Below are positions 10,643 to 25,600 of a stretch of DNA of 64,000 bases, piece by piece; position 1 is the first letter of the stretch, and the number at the start of each line of letters is the position of its first letter. The stretch spans positions 2,232,001-2,296,000 of the forward strand of contig OZ037833.1 in NCBI GenBank assembly GCA_964035575.1, written 5' to 3'. Made by a program: the position numbers and the translations under genes. This DNA is from Rhynchopus sp. YZ270_cl-10. Taxonomy: Eukaryota > Euglenozoa > Diplonemea > Diplonemida > Diplonemidae. The notes under the pieces are model-generated. The model ran no database searches and was not told where the DNA came from. It worked only from the letters and a program-made list of their open reading frames with translations.

Positions 10643-13600
10643 TTATTCCTCATCCCCACAGTCGGCGACAGAGCCGTCTGTATCCGCCCTGAGACGTGAC
10701 ACACGCTCATCCTCTTCCATGTCCTCAGTGGCCTGTCTCAGCAACATGTTGCTGTGCTGGTTCTCCTTGACCTCTTTACGCAGCCTCATCAACTCGCGTG
10801 ACTGTGAGCTGTTTTTTGCATCCAGTGTCAGTTTCGCATTGCGAGATTGTTCTTCGTTCTTCTCCATCTCCTTTATCTTTCTTTTCAATGATTCCAATTC
10901 CTTGTCCTGTGGGCAGCAAAGAGATGGGGATGGGGAGTGTGAAAATGTATATTTACAACAAAAAAATAAAAAAACACGCGCACACAAAACATAAAACCTA
11001 GTTGAAACGTACTAAAACACAGCTCGGTCTCGGGGAAAGTATGAATAAAAAAAAATACAAACTACAATACCTTTGCTCTCAGAAGATGAGTATCCTCGTC
11101 CTTCCTCTGAGCCTCCAAGGCAGCCTCCTGGTCCTCGTCGTAGCTTGCTCCTTGCTGGAGACCCATCCCAGAAGACGCCCCACGCAGCAGTGCAGTTGAC
11201 ATTGAAGACGACTGACGCTGGAGACCACCTGCAGACTCCTGGCGGCCGTGCTTGTCAAGCCCCCCTGCAAACGACTCGGACTGGTCCATCAGCAGCGCAG
11301 TCTCCTCACGCTCCAGCTCCTCCTCAAGCTCAGCACCGGCAGCGCGGACAGAGATCTCAAACACACCGGGCACCTTGCACTTGATCTTGCTGAGCTGCTT
11401 CACCACGTCGTCCACAGACCGCACATGTGTGTCGCACACACGCAGCAACACCATGCCCTCGGTGACGCCTGCGTGGTCTGCAGCACCGCCGTGGTGGACA
11501 CCTGCAATGTGCACCAATGCAGGCTTGTCATCACCCTCCTCACACTCCAAGTCCCACCCAAGTGCATCGGACGGCACTGACACAATACCCGTGGCCGCGT
11601 CCACAGTGTGCTCCTCCTCCACGTCTGCGAGTGCAATCCAGCACGGCAGCTCCTGCAGCTCAGCACCCTGCTCCGAGTACACCTTGGCGTTGATGTATGT
11701 GCGCAGACGGCGCATCTTGCGCTTTGCGTAGCGAATGAAGGCAACAATGTGCTTCGCACGCAGGCCCTTGAAGGCGTGCACAGCGTGCACCTCCAGCTCC
11801 TCGTCCTCGTATGCAAGGTACATCACACGCTCGTACAGCATCTCGTGCAGGTCCCCAGATCCGTCCTTGGTTGCTTGCGACAGCTGCTCCGCCTGCTCCA
11901 AGAGCTCCGTAATCTCGTCGACCATGTCCCTCGCCCCCTTTGTCTTCAGCGACAGGCGGAACGCAGACTCCACCTTCTCAAGCGTGGCATCGTCAATCTC
12001 CTCCTGCAGCTCGTCTGAGATGTGTGCTGTCAGCCAGTCGCACACAGCGATCTTGTCCAGGAACATCTTGATCACGTAGCGTAGGTTTCCAACATGCAGT
12101 GCGTTGAACATCCCCGGGTGCTGCTGCAGGATTGGTGTCACCATGTGGTCTGTGTATGTCTTCGTCAGCACAGACCCAAGTGTCTCGTCGCCACGCAGCT
12201 TCTTGTCGTTGAAGACCTCAACAAGCACATCCAGGATAATTGTGTTCTGCTCCTCTGTGAACATCCTTGTTGTCCGGTGCAGTGTCGCCATGTCGTGCTC
12301 CTTCACAGCGCGTGCGTGTCTGCTGCTCTGAAGGGCAAGTGCCTCTCTTGCAGCCTGCTCCTTCACCCCAGAGGTTTCCTCCTTCTCTTCGTTGCTGAAG
12401 CGGAAGTCCTGTGTGTGGTGTTGGGATGGGTTGTGTTGGGCTTAGGGAAGTGGTAGGTGGTACGCTGAAAACAGGGAAAACAAGAATTGGGAACTGGGAA
12501 TTAGGAATTGGGGTATGTGGTGTTTGAAATCAGTTCTGGGTAATTCCTGTGCGGAATATTGCCCATGTGTGTAGTGTGTAGTGCGTGGTGGGTGGAGCAA
12601 CATACCGGCAAGTAAGCGTTTGTGAGCTTCGGGATAATCAGACCAGATGCGTAGGAAATCTCCTTCTCAATGCCTCCCCAGTTAATCTGCAATGCAACAA
12701 AATGTGAAGTTAATTAGAAGATGTTCATAAACATTGCAAGATGTAAAAACAAAGATGCTTAAGAACCCCAGCACAGAAAGAACACAAAGAAACCACATAC
12801 CTTGCCGTGCTCGTCCACGTGCGAACGGCACACTTCTGCCAGACCCTTGTGCTCACGCAACATCAGGTCAGGCTTCGACGGGTTCAGGTTCCCTGGGTCC
12901 ACGTCCCCAATTTGCACACCCGTGTATTCCTGCAGGATGCTCTGGCACTCGTTGTACTGTAGAGAGAGGGGGGGAAGAGAGATTGGATGAGATGAACAGG
13001 AGAAAAAGCAGAATGAATAAAAATAGACACAGAATAAAGATATCACCAAACAACGACAAAGCCGAACACATACCTTGTCTGTGAGCGAAAGCAGCGCAGC
13101 CTTGATCAAGTTCTTGTGCTCACCATCACCATCAGTGGGCATGGTAATCCAAAAGTCAAGGGTGTCGGGAAGACCTGCAGCACCAATCTGCTCCTCAGTC
13201 TCACTCATCTCAATGTTGATTCCACCCTCCTCGCACTCAAAGTCAATGGGCCCAACCTTGTCACGGAACTGGTTCCACTTCGTTTTGATCGAGTGGAGCT
13301 GCTCAGATGCCATGCGGTACTGCGACGGTGGTGTGTGCTGGCGGAACAGACCGAGCACAGACACCAAGGGCGTGCGCACCTCCTCGCCAGTGTCGCCAGT
13401 GCTCATGGCGGGAAGGATGTACGACAGCATGCGGTGCACACGCATCGAGAAGCTGTACACCTCGCAGATCAGCGGGGCAAGCAGAGAGAGCTTGTCCTTG
13501 TGGTGGCGTGTCATCGCCAGCAGCTTCGGCAGCTCCTGTGCAGGCATGCGCTCCAGCTCAGAGTACACCTCCTCGCTCCTGCTCAGGTTGCGCGGCTTCT

Positions 13601-16600
13601 GGCCTGTGAAGCGCGACAGGTCTGCGTTCGTGTGGCAATCCTTGCCCTCCTGCTGGGGCTCGCTGTTCTTCTTCTTCGCCCCGCTCTTCGAGCAGGCCAG
13701 GTCCCACAGGTTCTGCACCTCGCGTTCGGCCTGCAGCGCCTCGTCGCGAGTCTTGTTTGCCACACGGCGGAGCACGTCGTTCTTTTTGTCAATGCCACCT
13801 CCGTCCGCAAAGCGCGACAGCAGCAGTGCAAACGTTGCCTGGGCCTCGTCAATCGTGATCCCGGTGTGCGCCCCCATGTGCAGGTGGTACGCAATCGAAC
13901 GCTCTGCGAACTGCGTTGCCAGGTGCTGGTAGTCCGTCAGGGCACGCTGGTAGGCGTGGGCGCGCTGCTTGATGGTCGCTGACACAAGCCAGCTGTCGCA
14001 TGTGTCCCACGAGTCCTGCCTGAAGAGGGCAAGCTGCAGGGACCACCCTCCAAAGGTGATGCACCACAGCAGGTAGCACGCACCTGCAGACAGCACCTGC
14101 TGCCCACGCGCGTACGCCGTCAGGTCGCCGTTCAGGTCCAGCTGGGTCACACAGTCGATCTTGTAGCCACCGCCGTGCGACACGTCGCCTCCAGTCTTGT
14201 CCCCAGGAATGAAGTTCTTCCTCTGGGCGTTGATGTTGTAGAAGTAGCTCCCAATGAGCGTGTCGGGGTCCGACGACGCCACACACAGCGCAGTCATGAT
14301 GATCTCGCTCCACCCGTCCTTCGACCCGCGCATGAGCGAGTCAATGAGGTCGAGCTCCTCGCCCTTGTTTCTGTCCTTGAGCACCGCCCTGTCCAGGAGG
14401 AAGTGCAGCACGCGCTGCTGCTTCGAGTCCAGCTGCATCAGTGTCTGCAGCTCGCTCTCGTACGCCAGCTCCTTGGCAAACTCACTCGACATGCACGACG
14501 CAAAGAACACCTTGTACACGGCGTAGAAGAGCACAAGCCTCTTCTGCTGCAGTGTCAGGTCGCTGCTCCAGCCCTTGATCTCGTCCATCACCTGCTTCGT
14601 TGCGTCAGTCGTGCGTGCGTCCGTGCACTCTGTCAGCTTCCTTGTCAGCACCATGTACGGCAGGAACTGTGGTGCAGACGGCTCCGAGATGAACGGGAGG
14701 TCGCCAGGCCCGGTCGAGAGAGGCGAGCTGTTCTGGCACTTCAGCTTCATCCCCTCCCCGCACACAACCACCAGCGCCCCAATGTGCGGCTCCGCCTTCC
14801 CAGCCTTCTTCCCAGCCTTCCCTGTGTCAAGCGGCACCTGGTCCTGCAGGTACGTCAACACCGCCTGCTTCCCCATCCCGCGGAACACACCCACACCCGC
14901 CTCCATCGTGTGGATCAGCACCATTGCGTTGTACTCGCAGTCCGGGTCTGGCCACTGTTGCGACAGCTTCAGGTTCTCCGACGAGTGGTATGCCGGACAC
15001 TTGAGGCCCTTCGGCTGGGTCAGCTCCCTGGCCACCTCGGACACAAGCGCCACCTTGGCCTCGTTCTCCATGAGTGTGGGCTGCCACGCCGTCGCCTCGC
15101 CCACAGGGCGCTGGAAGGCACAGGCCAGGTACTGCAGGAAGGCAATCTCGGACACACGCAGCAGCACCTTCCGTGCCAGAGCCACACCCACATCCTCGCC
15201 TGCAGGCGCCACCTTCAGATCCTTCCAGATCCGTGCCACGCCTTCCCACCCGGACACGTTAATCAGCTCCCCGCCGATACCCACAAGCATGTCGTAGTAC
15301 ACATCGTACAACGCCACGTACACGGGGCTCTCGTGCACAGCAATGTTCTTCGACAGCTTTCCGGGGCGCTTCCCGTCCGGCGTGCTGCACGGGGGGTGGA
15401 ACTTTGCCTCTGCCGCCTGCGCCGCCTTCACGCCGCGTGGTGCTGCAGCTACCATGAGCATCGCCGGCATCTCCGTCCGCAGGGACTCCTTTGGCGCCGG
15501 CAGCAGCAGCTGCACGATACGCGCACACATTGCACGCTCAATCTTCCGCCCCGCAATGCGCTCCAGGATGAACGGCACCAGCGTGCCCGTGTGCTTCTCA
15601 CCCGTTTGCTGGTGCAGCTTCGCCAGCTCCAGCACCACCCGTGGGGTTGTTGCAGGGAACTTGTCGAGGACCGACGCAAGCTTCCCCATGTCCAGCGCAA
15701 GTGGCGCCTTGACGGCCTGGCATGCGAGGTTCAGCGACACAGCAGCCGCCACAAGAGCCGGGCTGCTATCCTTCTCCTTCAGGAGTCCCGCAATGACGCC
15801 CAGGGCAGGCAGACAGCGGCTCTCGGCATACGCCTCGCGTGTCGCACGCCGCAGCATCGACGCACATGCCGTGCAGAAGTGCGCAAGCTCCTCCTTGTCC
15901 TTCGCCGTCTTGAAGGACTCCAGCAGCAGCAGCGGGCCCAGCTCGTGCGACACCCACGACCCCTTCACGGACGTGCTCTTCACAACAAACTTGTCGACTG
16001 CGCTTGCCGTCAGCACATCCATCGCCGCCAGAGGCACCATCGCAAGCACAAAGTCGTCAATCGCCGCAGCCTCCACACAGCACAGCGACCGCACACTCCA
16101 CACCGTCTCCGGCTCCTTCTTCCCAAACACCTCTGCGTGCAGCCCACGTGCCAGCTGGAACACACACGGCACAACCTGGCGCACCACGTTCGCCTCGTTG
16201 TACTTGACACGCGCACGGATGCAGTCCTCAAAGAAGGCCAGCACAGTGTCCTGGTTCTGGTGCACAAGCTCCACCAGGGAGCCCACAATTGTCCCCCCGT
16301 GCTTCTCCCGCAGGGCCACAGCCTCCGCCCTCGCATCCACCGCAGCCGCAGGCACAGGCAGTGAGTCCATCAGACACGACGACCCCGGGAGGGACGGTTT
16401 CGTGGCACGCACGTTCAGCGTCGGCATCGTGGTCACCTTCAGGTGGCGCAGGTGGTGGAACGTCGTCTCCCCAGCCGCAATCTCAAGCGCCTTTGCAATG
16501 ATCTGGTCCGACTGTTCCAGCAGCGCTTCCCCGCCCGCCTTCTGCTGCAGGTACAGCAGCGCCGACGCGTTTCTGTCGTCCATCAGGAACCGCAGGGCAA

Positions 16601-19600
16601 ACATGAGGAGCGCCACAGGCGCCTTCTCCTTCTCCTCCACAAGACGGTGCGGCAGCGACTGCGCCTTCTCCTGTGCAGCCACGTCGCGTGCCATCTCCAC
16701 CAGCTCCATGTGCGACGGGATGCGCTCCTTGTACAGACGCACCAGCGCACGGCGCAGGTAGCGGCAGCACCCCAGCAGTTTGTGTGCCACCTCCACCTGC
16801 TCCCCCAGCGCACACTTCATGTCGTACACTGCTGCAGCCGGGTCGCCGACCTCAAGCTGCGCCCACTTCTTCGAGGCCTCAATCTGCGCCCCCATCAGCG
16901 AGTGCATCGCAGTGTCCACCATCGGCTCAATGTCCTTCCACTCCGGGGGCTCCTGGCTTGGGAGGCGCCCAATCACAGCGGGCTCCACGTACTCAATCAT
17001 GTTCACCCCCAGATGCTCCCCAGACACGTCGATGCACAGCTGGTCCCACCCAGTCCCGAACAGCGGTGTGCATGCGTTTGCCCCAGTCATGCTCAGCGAC
17101 TGGTACGCCTGCAGCACCACAACAGCCTTGTTCGTCAGCTGCTCCTTCTCCTTCTCCTTCAGCTCCGGCGTCGAGTCAAGCATCAACCGCACCTCACGTG
17201 CAGCAGGGCTCCCCAGCACGTCCGGGCCAATGACCATCACAAACACCTTGGCACTTGGGTCCAGGCAGAAGTGGTACAGTGCATCGTGCAGGTCATCCTG
17301 CCCCCTCTCCGAGTCCATGAGGTGGTCGATCGAGCGGTGGCGCACACCCGGGAGCTTGTCCAGAATGCTGGGGAAGTCCACGTTTGCCGGCGAATACACA
17401 ACAGACTTCAGCCACAGCTTTTCGGCAGTCTTGGCCGACACCTGCATCTGCAGGTCTGCCATGTAGCCCGACAGCGACCAGGGGGCCAAGTCACGGAAGT
17501 ATGCACGCAGGTAGGCTGCCGCATACTCCTTCAGCACACGCTGTCCCAAGAGCATGTGATCCAGCTGGCACACCTGCAGCATCTTGCACGCCATCTTGCG
17601 CCAGCGCGCCTGCTTCTTGTTCGCCCCAAAGATGAAGTGCTGCAGCGCCTCGTCCGAGGTGATGCGCCGCGAGATGACCACCGGCTGCAGTTTCATCCCG
17701 TCAATTGCCTCAAGCATCAGCGACCCAATCGTCTCCTTCGCAGACGCGGTGAACAGCGCACACCCACGCGCCAGCGACAGCGAGCTCTCCAGCTGCTCCG
17801 CCTTCTGGCGCAGCTCACGAAGCTCTGCAGCCTGGTCCGGGTACATGCGCTCGTCGTGCATCCTGTACTGCACAATGTCCTCCACAGACAGCGTGAACTT
17901 CTCAAGACGGTTCAGGAACGGCGAGGGAAGCACATCCCCCATGCCCCCCAGCTCCTTCTTCGTCACGTGCACAATGCACTGGAAGTTGCGGTGCACCTGC
18001 TTGTACTCCAGGGCCGCACCAATCGCAATGGGCACAAAGTGGTTCACCTCGTTGTTCCCCGAGCACGACACCACGTAGTTCTGGTTAAACACGTCAAACA
18101 GGCACGCATCAATCTCGCGCGTGTTTGTCAACCACACGGTCTTCCCCGTCTCCATAGCAGCCACAATCTGCGACACCACCGTCACCGGCATCAGCTTGTC
18201 CCCCTGCGACAGTGCAGACAGCGAGAGCACAGAGATGTCCTTGAAGGACGGGATCTCCATCTGCTTCAGCAGCTGCAGCATCGACCCGTCGTCGGTGGTG
18301 TCCACAATGAGCTTGAACCGCACCCACATGTCGTTCAGGTTCTTCCCGGACGCCCCGTCCGTCGCACGGTTGTTGTCTGCAATCGAGTCGAGAATTGTCT
18401 CCAGGTTCGGGCGCAGCAGCGTTTTGAGGGCCGCAGCCGAGTACTGCGCACCCGCCGCCGCCTCCAGGGCAGCGCCGTACACACGCAGCACCTTGTCAAA
18501 GTACTCGTGCGGACCGTTCATGTTCCGCTGCAGCGCACGTGCCACCACAAGCGGGTTCAGGTTGATGTTTGTGTCCCCCACAAGGCGCCCCGCCATCTCC
18601 TGGTTCCGCCGGATGTACCTCATCAAGTGGAACAGGTCGCGCAGGCCGTACCACCAGCGGCACTCTGCGTGTCCGTCGTACCCGGGGATCTCCTTCCCGT
18701 CCTTGTCCAGCTTCGGCGGCGGCACAAGCGTGTGGAACGCGTTGCACAGAACAGGGATCACCTTCTGCCCCTCGGGGCTCAGCCCCGCCATTCCCTGGTT
18801 GTGCAGGATGCCTGCACACATGTTCGTCAGCTCCTGCGGCTCGGGCTCGGCCATGTACACCACAATGCAGCGGTTTCCAATGGCTGGGTCGAGGGTCGCG
18901 TTCGTCATGAGCACAGAGGCCAGGTTCGCCCCCTCGAGGTAGTAGTGCAGCACCTTGAGGGCCCACTTGTGGCCGTCCCCCTCACCACGCACAAGCCCCG
19001 CCTCGTCCACAAAGAGCAGCGCACGCTTGTTCTTCGCCCCAGCCTCATCGTTCTCAGTCTGTTTCTGGTGTGCCTCCTCACACTTCTTCTTGATCTCCTC
19101 CGCAGACGACTGTGCCGACCCCTGGTACCGGCAGATGTGCGAGATGTGGCAGAAGTCCTGCCAGAAGTTCCCTGTTCCAGTCATGTTGTCGCGGATGATG
19201 TTGTTCGACAGTGTCTTCGACGTTCCCGGTGCGCCCTCCAGAATCACCGCCAGGCGGATGTGGAAGCACACCATCTGCACAAACAGGTTCTCCATCAGCC
19301 CCTGGTGCGCGTACACAGCCTCGGGCAGGTGCAGGTGGTCCTTGTGGCAGAAGTGCGACACCGCCTTCTTAACAATCGCCGCAAACGTCACCTCCTGTGC
19401 CATGGGCTTGATGTTCCCGCGGTCGCCCTCAACTGGCACGTGCGCCGGGTCCTTGCTCTCCACCGCAAGCTGCTCGAGCTTCTCCGTCAGCTTCGTCGAC
19501 AGCTGTGCACGGTCGTCCGGCCCAAAGCGGAAGTAGTAGCTCACAGCAATCCCCATGAGCATCGCAGAAAGCGACCTGTTCCACACATCCTCTGTCGACT

Positions 19601-22600
19601 TCCCGTCAAGTGTGAAGTCAAGGCCCTGCTTGAAGAAGTAGTCAAAGAGCTTCATCGTGCGGTGGATGTCACGCTGCGACACCGTCGAACGCTTCTCCTG
19701 CATCTTGATCTGCGCAAACTTGTGCGCATCCAGCAGCAGCTTCGACAGCGCCACAATCTGGTTCGGGCGGATGTCCGCAGAGAACAGGTTGCGCGACTGC
19801 TTGATCAGACGCATCACGAACATGTCGCGCTGCCCCTCCGCCAGCTGCTTCCACGGCACCACGTGGTGCATCAGCGACGGCGGCATCGGCGTCACGTCAA
19901 ACCCGAGGGCCCCTGCAGCACCCGAGTTTGTCTTCTCCCCGGCCGCCATGTCCGCAACCCCCTCAAGCGAGGCGTCCTTCTTCGACGGGTTCACTGCCCC
20001 AACAAAGGCAATGTTCTCGGGGATGCGGCCCTGCAGCGGTGGGTATTCGTCCTCCCACTTCGACCAGTAGCGGTCCACAACAATGCGCTTCACAAGCCCA
20101 AGCATCTTCGTCGCGTTCATCTCGTCAATCATAATCATGAAGCGGATGTTTGGGCACTGCACTGCACGCAGCAGCGACGGCAGCATCTGCTCGTACAGCA
20201 TGTCCGTTGTCATGTCGTAGCGCATCAGAATGAACAGTGTCGTTGACTCACGCTTCAGGTCCACCACACGTGCCAGGGTGTTCCCCAGCGCCTCCCCGAG
20301 CGCCTTCGTGTCTGTGCGGCCTCCCGTGTCCGCAAGCTCTGCCAGCAGGTCCGGCGGCACACTCAGAATCGGCGACTTGGACACCTCCTCACGCACCATC
20401 TCCTTCACCAGTCGGCACAGACGGTCAGCCTTCCCCTTCAGCATCGGCACAGCACTGCGTGCCCACGCCTGCATCGCCTCGTACTTGTGCCGGCGGGCCA
20501 GGATCTTCACAAAGTCGTCGTGCACGGAGCCTGCAAGCTCGCGCATCCGCTCCGAGGAGAGACGTGACTCCATCTGCTGCACCATCTCAAGCGACAGGAA
20601 CCCGCCACTCACACGGCTCAGCTCGCGCGTCAGCTCCTCAATCGCAGCACGCAGCGCAGCAATGTCCGCATTCGCATCAAATAGCAGGTTCGCAGACTTC
20701 TTCAGCGACGGCTTCTTGTCGTCGTTGATCACCTTCGCCACGTCTGGGAAGGACATCTCATCCTTGATGCACGGACCCACACACTCCAGCAGCCCCTCGC
20801 GCACGTAGTTCAGACCGTCCTTGTTCTTCCGCTCCACCAGCCTGTCCAGGCAGTCCAGCACGTTCTGGTACGGCTTCACATGCTCCGCACCCCACACAAC
20901 CGCCTTCCCGTTGATGCGCACATCCGACTCGTTGTCAGGGAACATCTGCTTCAGCGGCTTGTTGATGCGCAGGAACACGTTGATGGCACTCTGCAGGTCA
21001 CGGAACCCCTCGCGCTTCAGGTGCGCCGACGGACGCGTCGGCAGGTGCAGAAGCTCAGACAGAATCATGATTGCGTACGACTTCCCTGTCCCTGACGGCC
21101 CCTGCAGAATGGCAGGGTCGTTCAGGTCAATGTGCGTCGACAGCTGGATCAGCTTCTGCAGGAAGTCTGGGATCAGCACATAGCTCTTGTCGCGCAGACA
21201 CCCCACCGCCAGCTTTGTGTCCACCATCAGCTCGTCGCACAGCATCTCCAGGAGACGGTGGAAGGGTGCGTCCCGGCTCGACTTTTCCATCGTTGGGATC
21301 ATCACCCCGTCGCGCGACATCGCACGCAGGTTCCGCTCAATGTCCTGCCACATCTTACCCAGCGCAGTCGCCATATCCGGCGGCAGCTTCCCGGAGAGGA
21401 GCATGTGGTCTGTGTACTTCTTCACGTCACCAGGGTCGCAGATCACGTGGTAGTGGTCGGGGCGCGTGGGTGTCACAAAGTGGCCCATCTCGTGGATGAT
21501 CCCCTCGGCAATCACCAGACACGACGACGTCCCCGACAGGTTCCGTGGGCGGTCCTTGTCGGTCGGCTGGAACTTGCGGAACTTCTTGATTGCGTACTTC
21601 AGCGCACGTGTGATGAAGCGTGCCGACAGCGGCTCAAGCGACTCCTTGAATGCTGCGTACTCCTCCGAGTCCTGCTCAGGCGCCTTGTTCAGCCCAAGGG
21701 CCAGCATGCGCACCAGCACGTCGTCCTCAATCCGCTTCAGGGGCGGGATGTACTCACGCAGGAACTTCAGCATCGCCGGGGCATCGTGGTGGTGGCTCGA
21801 GTTGTATGGGTACAGCTTCCCGCGCTCCGCAATACCCTGGCACGCCAGGATTGTGATGTCCGAGCTCCCGTCCGACCGGATCCACGGCGGGTTCACGTCG
21901 TGTCCCACCTCCTTCTCAGGCGGACGCTGCAGCTCCACCACCAGATGCCAGCCCTTTGGCGGGAGCGACGCCGACAGCCCGGAGTTGCTCTGGATGCGCC
22001 CGAAGAAGATGAGCGAGTCGAGCACCTGGTTCACAAGGCCCGGCTCTGTGTCATGACCGATGTGCACGTACAGCAGCCCCTCCTGCCTCCGCAGCGGGCC
22101 CATCAGACGCCGGCACACCTCACACAGCGACTCTGTCGTCGAGTCCAGGTCCAGACGCGTCGGCGTCACACCCTTCCCCCACGTCCCCTTCGCGGTTTCA
22201 AACTCAATCGCAAAGGTCTTCCCCATCCCCGCCTCCTGTGCGTAGTACGTGATCGACTTGAACTTGTTGAGTGTCATCGCACGCTGCAGGGCCCACTTCT
22301 TCCACCGCATGTCGCACATCGAATCCACACTCTCAATTGTCTCGTCAGTCCCGTCCCCACCCGTCACAATCGCAAGCATCTCCTTGTCCTTCGACTCGTT
22401 CCCCTCAATGCACGCACGCACAAGGTTCCGTGACTCCGAGTTCAGTGCCTGCAGGTTTAGCACAACCATACGCCCTGTCTTCAGGTGTCTGAAGAGCGTC
22501 ACAAACGCAGTCGCATCCTCCTCCAACGTGCTCTCCGTGCAGTCCAGCACGTGGTACGGGCGCACGTCACCCTCAAACAGACTCAGCCCAAACAGCTTCC

Positions 22601-25600
22601 TGTCTGCCATGGGGATCCGGCTGGTGTCCACGATCGCCCCCTCCACGGTGTGTCCCACCATCACTCCGTACCGTGCCACCTTCTTGTCGTAGTTATTCAC
22701 ACTGCGTGGGTCCACGGCAGCTCCCTTCACCTCAAACAGCAGCTGTCCAATGCGCTGCAGCTGCACAAGCGCACTCTCCCGCACGGCTGTCTGTGCCTCC
22801 GCCGCAGACGCCCAGTCCACACGCAGCTCAATCCCGCTGTCCGAGCCCTTTGCCGCCGCCACCAAGGCACGGCGCAGGTCCGGGCCCTTCACCCAGATGT
22901 CGCACGCCTTGTTGATGATGTGGCAGCCAGCAAGCTCGTCTGCCGTCATCATGTCCGCGTCCAGCTCCGTTGCACTCACAGAGTGGATGTGCGTCTCAAT
23001 GTTCACCATCGGCATCAGCTTCGGCACACGGTGGTCCACCTCCGCGGCTGCGTCCCAACCCGTCCCGAACTCGGCCTTCGTCCAGCACAGCCCACGCGAG
23101 TCCTGCCTCAGCATGCTCTCTGACTGGAACGCTGCCACCCGGATGCGCGTGTCAGAGCTCCACGAGCTTCCGCTGCCCCAATGCCACGACGTGCAGCAGT
23201 GCGGGAGCTCCTCTGGGTTCGACGAGCTGTAGTACGCCTTCACCGCCCCCGAGGTGTCGTTAGCACATCCGATGTCCGTCACCACCCAGCGACGCACCGC
23301 CTTGCTCCAGAAGAGCGCGTGCGTGCTGTTCGCGTACCACACCTTCCCGCCCTGCTGTGTCGTCTGCAGCTTCATCAGTCCACCGGGCTGCACAGGCGTC
23401 ACAATGCGGATCACCTGCGGCACGCTGCTGAACCCGCGCACGGTCGTCCACTTCAGACTGCGGGTGCCAAGCTCCACGTTCCCGTCCGTCGCAGACGAGA
23501 ATGCCACCGGCCTGTCCACGGGGTCGGACACACACCACCTCCCGTTCCAGTGGAAGAGCTGGTACTTGTTGTCCTTGCGCACGTACGTCGGTACACCGCG
23601 CTCGTACAGACCGTCCGCAGGGCCCACCGGCGGCACACCCTTCGCACCTGCCCGCATCGGCGGCAGCTTCGGGTCGCGTGTCCCGCGGATCACCACTGCA
23701 GGCGACCCGTTCACCGCAGACGCCTCCTCTGCCTGCAGCGTCACCTCGGTCGCCTCTGCCGTCCCGTCAAACAGCACGTACGGCACAAGAGGGCCCTCCG
23801 CACGCGGGAAGTCCTGCAGCGTTGCTGTGTGCACCAGACGCTCCCCGTTGCGGATCACGTCCACAGTCCCCTCCCCAAGGTCCACCGTGAACTGGTAGAT
23901 CACAAGCTGGTCGAGAGGACGCACCCCCGCCTCCTTCGCCACCTTCCCTGTCGCAGCCACGGTTCCCGGCTCCTGCAGGTTGTACACGCTTCCGTTGTCA
24001 AGAATGGTCATCCCGAAGAACGAGTGTCCCTCCTTCACCTTCTCCTTCAAGTCGACCCCAGGGGGCGCAAGTCCGATGTACACCTTGTCCGTCTTCTCGC
24101 GTGCCTTCAGCCCCACCTGGAACTTGTGTGGGCCGGGGCCGCGGAACACAGTGGACCCGATGGCTCCTGCAATGGTGGCAGTGGACTTCTTCGAAACGGT
24201 CTTCCCGTTGTTCGTGATCTTGATGTCCTTCGTGTCAATGCGGTCCTCGTTCCACGTCAGCACCTCTGTGATGGGCGCCCCGTTGCACAGTGTCGCTGTG
24301 GCCGCACGCTCCTTCAGGTACACACACGGACGCAGGTCACTCACATCCACTTCGGTGAACATAGCCCCCAGCTCCACGTCGTTCAGCTTGAACGAAATGC
24401 GCTTCTGCTTGCGCGAGTGCGACACTGTGATGACATCCCCAGACTTGAAGGGCTTCGTCAGGGACACGTCACGGCCGTTGTGGCGCAGCACACCCCCACG
24501 CAGGTACCAGAACGCGAGGCCCTTGTTGCGCTCGCCGTCGGCCTCGGAGCTCTTGAAGTCGATGTTCGGCCTGCACAGACCCACACGCGCACCCTGCACA
24601 TCACCCTCAAGAAGGATACGCCAGGTGCATGCAATACCAGGTGCACCCGAGAACGCAATCGACGGCGCCAGGCCGCGCATCTTCGTGATGCTGCGCCCGT
24701 TCGCGGAGATGTCCATCTGAGATGGGGCCGACGCAGCACCCCACACCCACGGGCTCTGCACCTCAACAATAAAGCCGTCCTTCACGTTCTTCTTTGCGCC
24801 CCCAGACGACCCAGAGTTCTTGAAGAACTCCATGATCTCCTTGTTCCCCTTCAGCTCGTCCCCCTCTGCCGTCGTCACACTTGTCAGCTTCATCCCACGC
24901 TCAAACCCAAGTGCCCCCCAGAACGAATACAGGTCCACAGCACCAATGAACAGACTTCTCCCTGTCGGCGACTCCGACACCTCCAGCACCGGCACCTTCG
25001 TCCCGTCGGGTGCCTGCACACGCACCTGCTGCAGCAGCGGACGTGTGTCCGATGACCAGTTCCTGTGCACCGCGTGTGCCCCGTCAATCTGCACGCGCAC
25101 TGCACTCGGCGTGTTGCTCAGCAGCCCATACTGGTCCGGCTCCACCCATCCGTCCATGGCCCACGGCTCCAGCGACCCGTCGTGCTCCGAACACGACGCA
25201 AGCAGTTGGTGCCCGTCAAACGCAGCCTTCGAGTACACAGCCCACCCGTTCGACACAGGGACCAGCGTTGCCCCGTCCACACGTGCGTACGTGTACAGCC
25301 CCCTCCTGTACTCCCCATCGGCCTCCCCACACCCCATCAGCTTCAGCGGGTTCGGGTCCTCCGGCAGCGGCGTACGTTGTGGCAGACGCACCGCCAGACA
25401 CGGCGTCATCTGCGGACACATCTCCTGCACCTGCTGGTTCGCCGTCTCCTGTGTTTCGTTCATCACAGCCGACACCTGCTGGCCACGCCGGGTCGGCCGC
25501 GACCGTGTCTCACGCCACGGCATCACCATGCGGCCTGCCTCCTCTTTCGTCAGGTCACCAGTCGAACTCACCCCACGCATCAGCTCTGCCATGCGCACCA

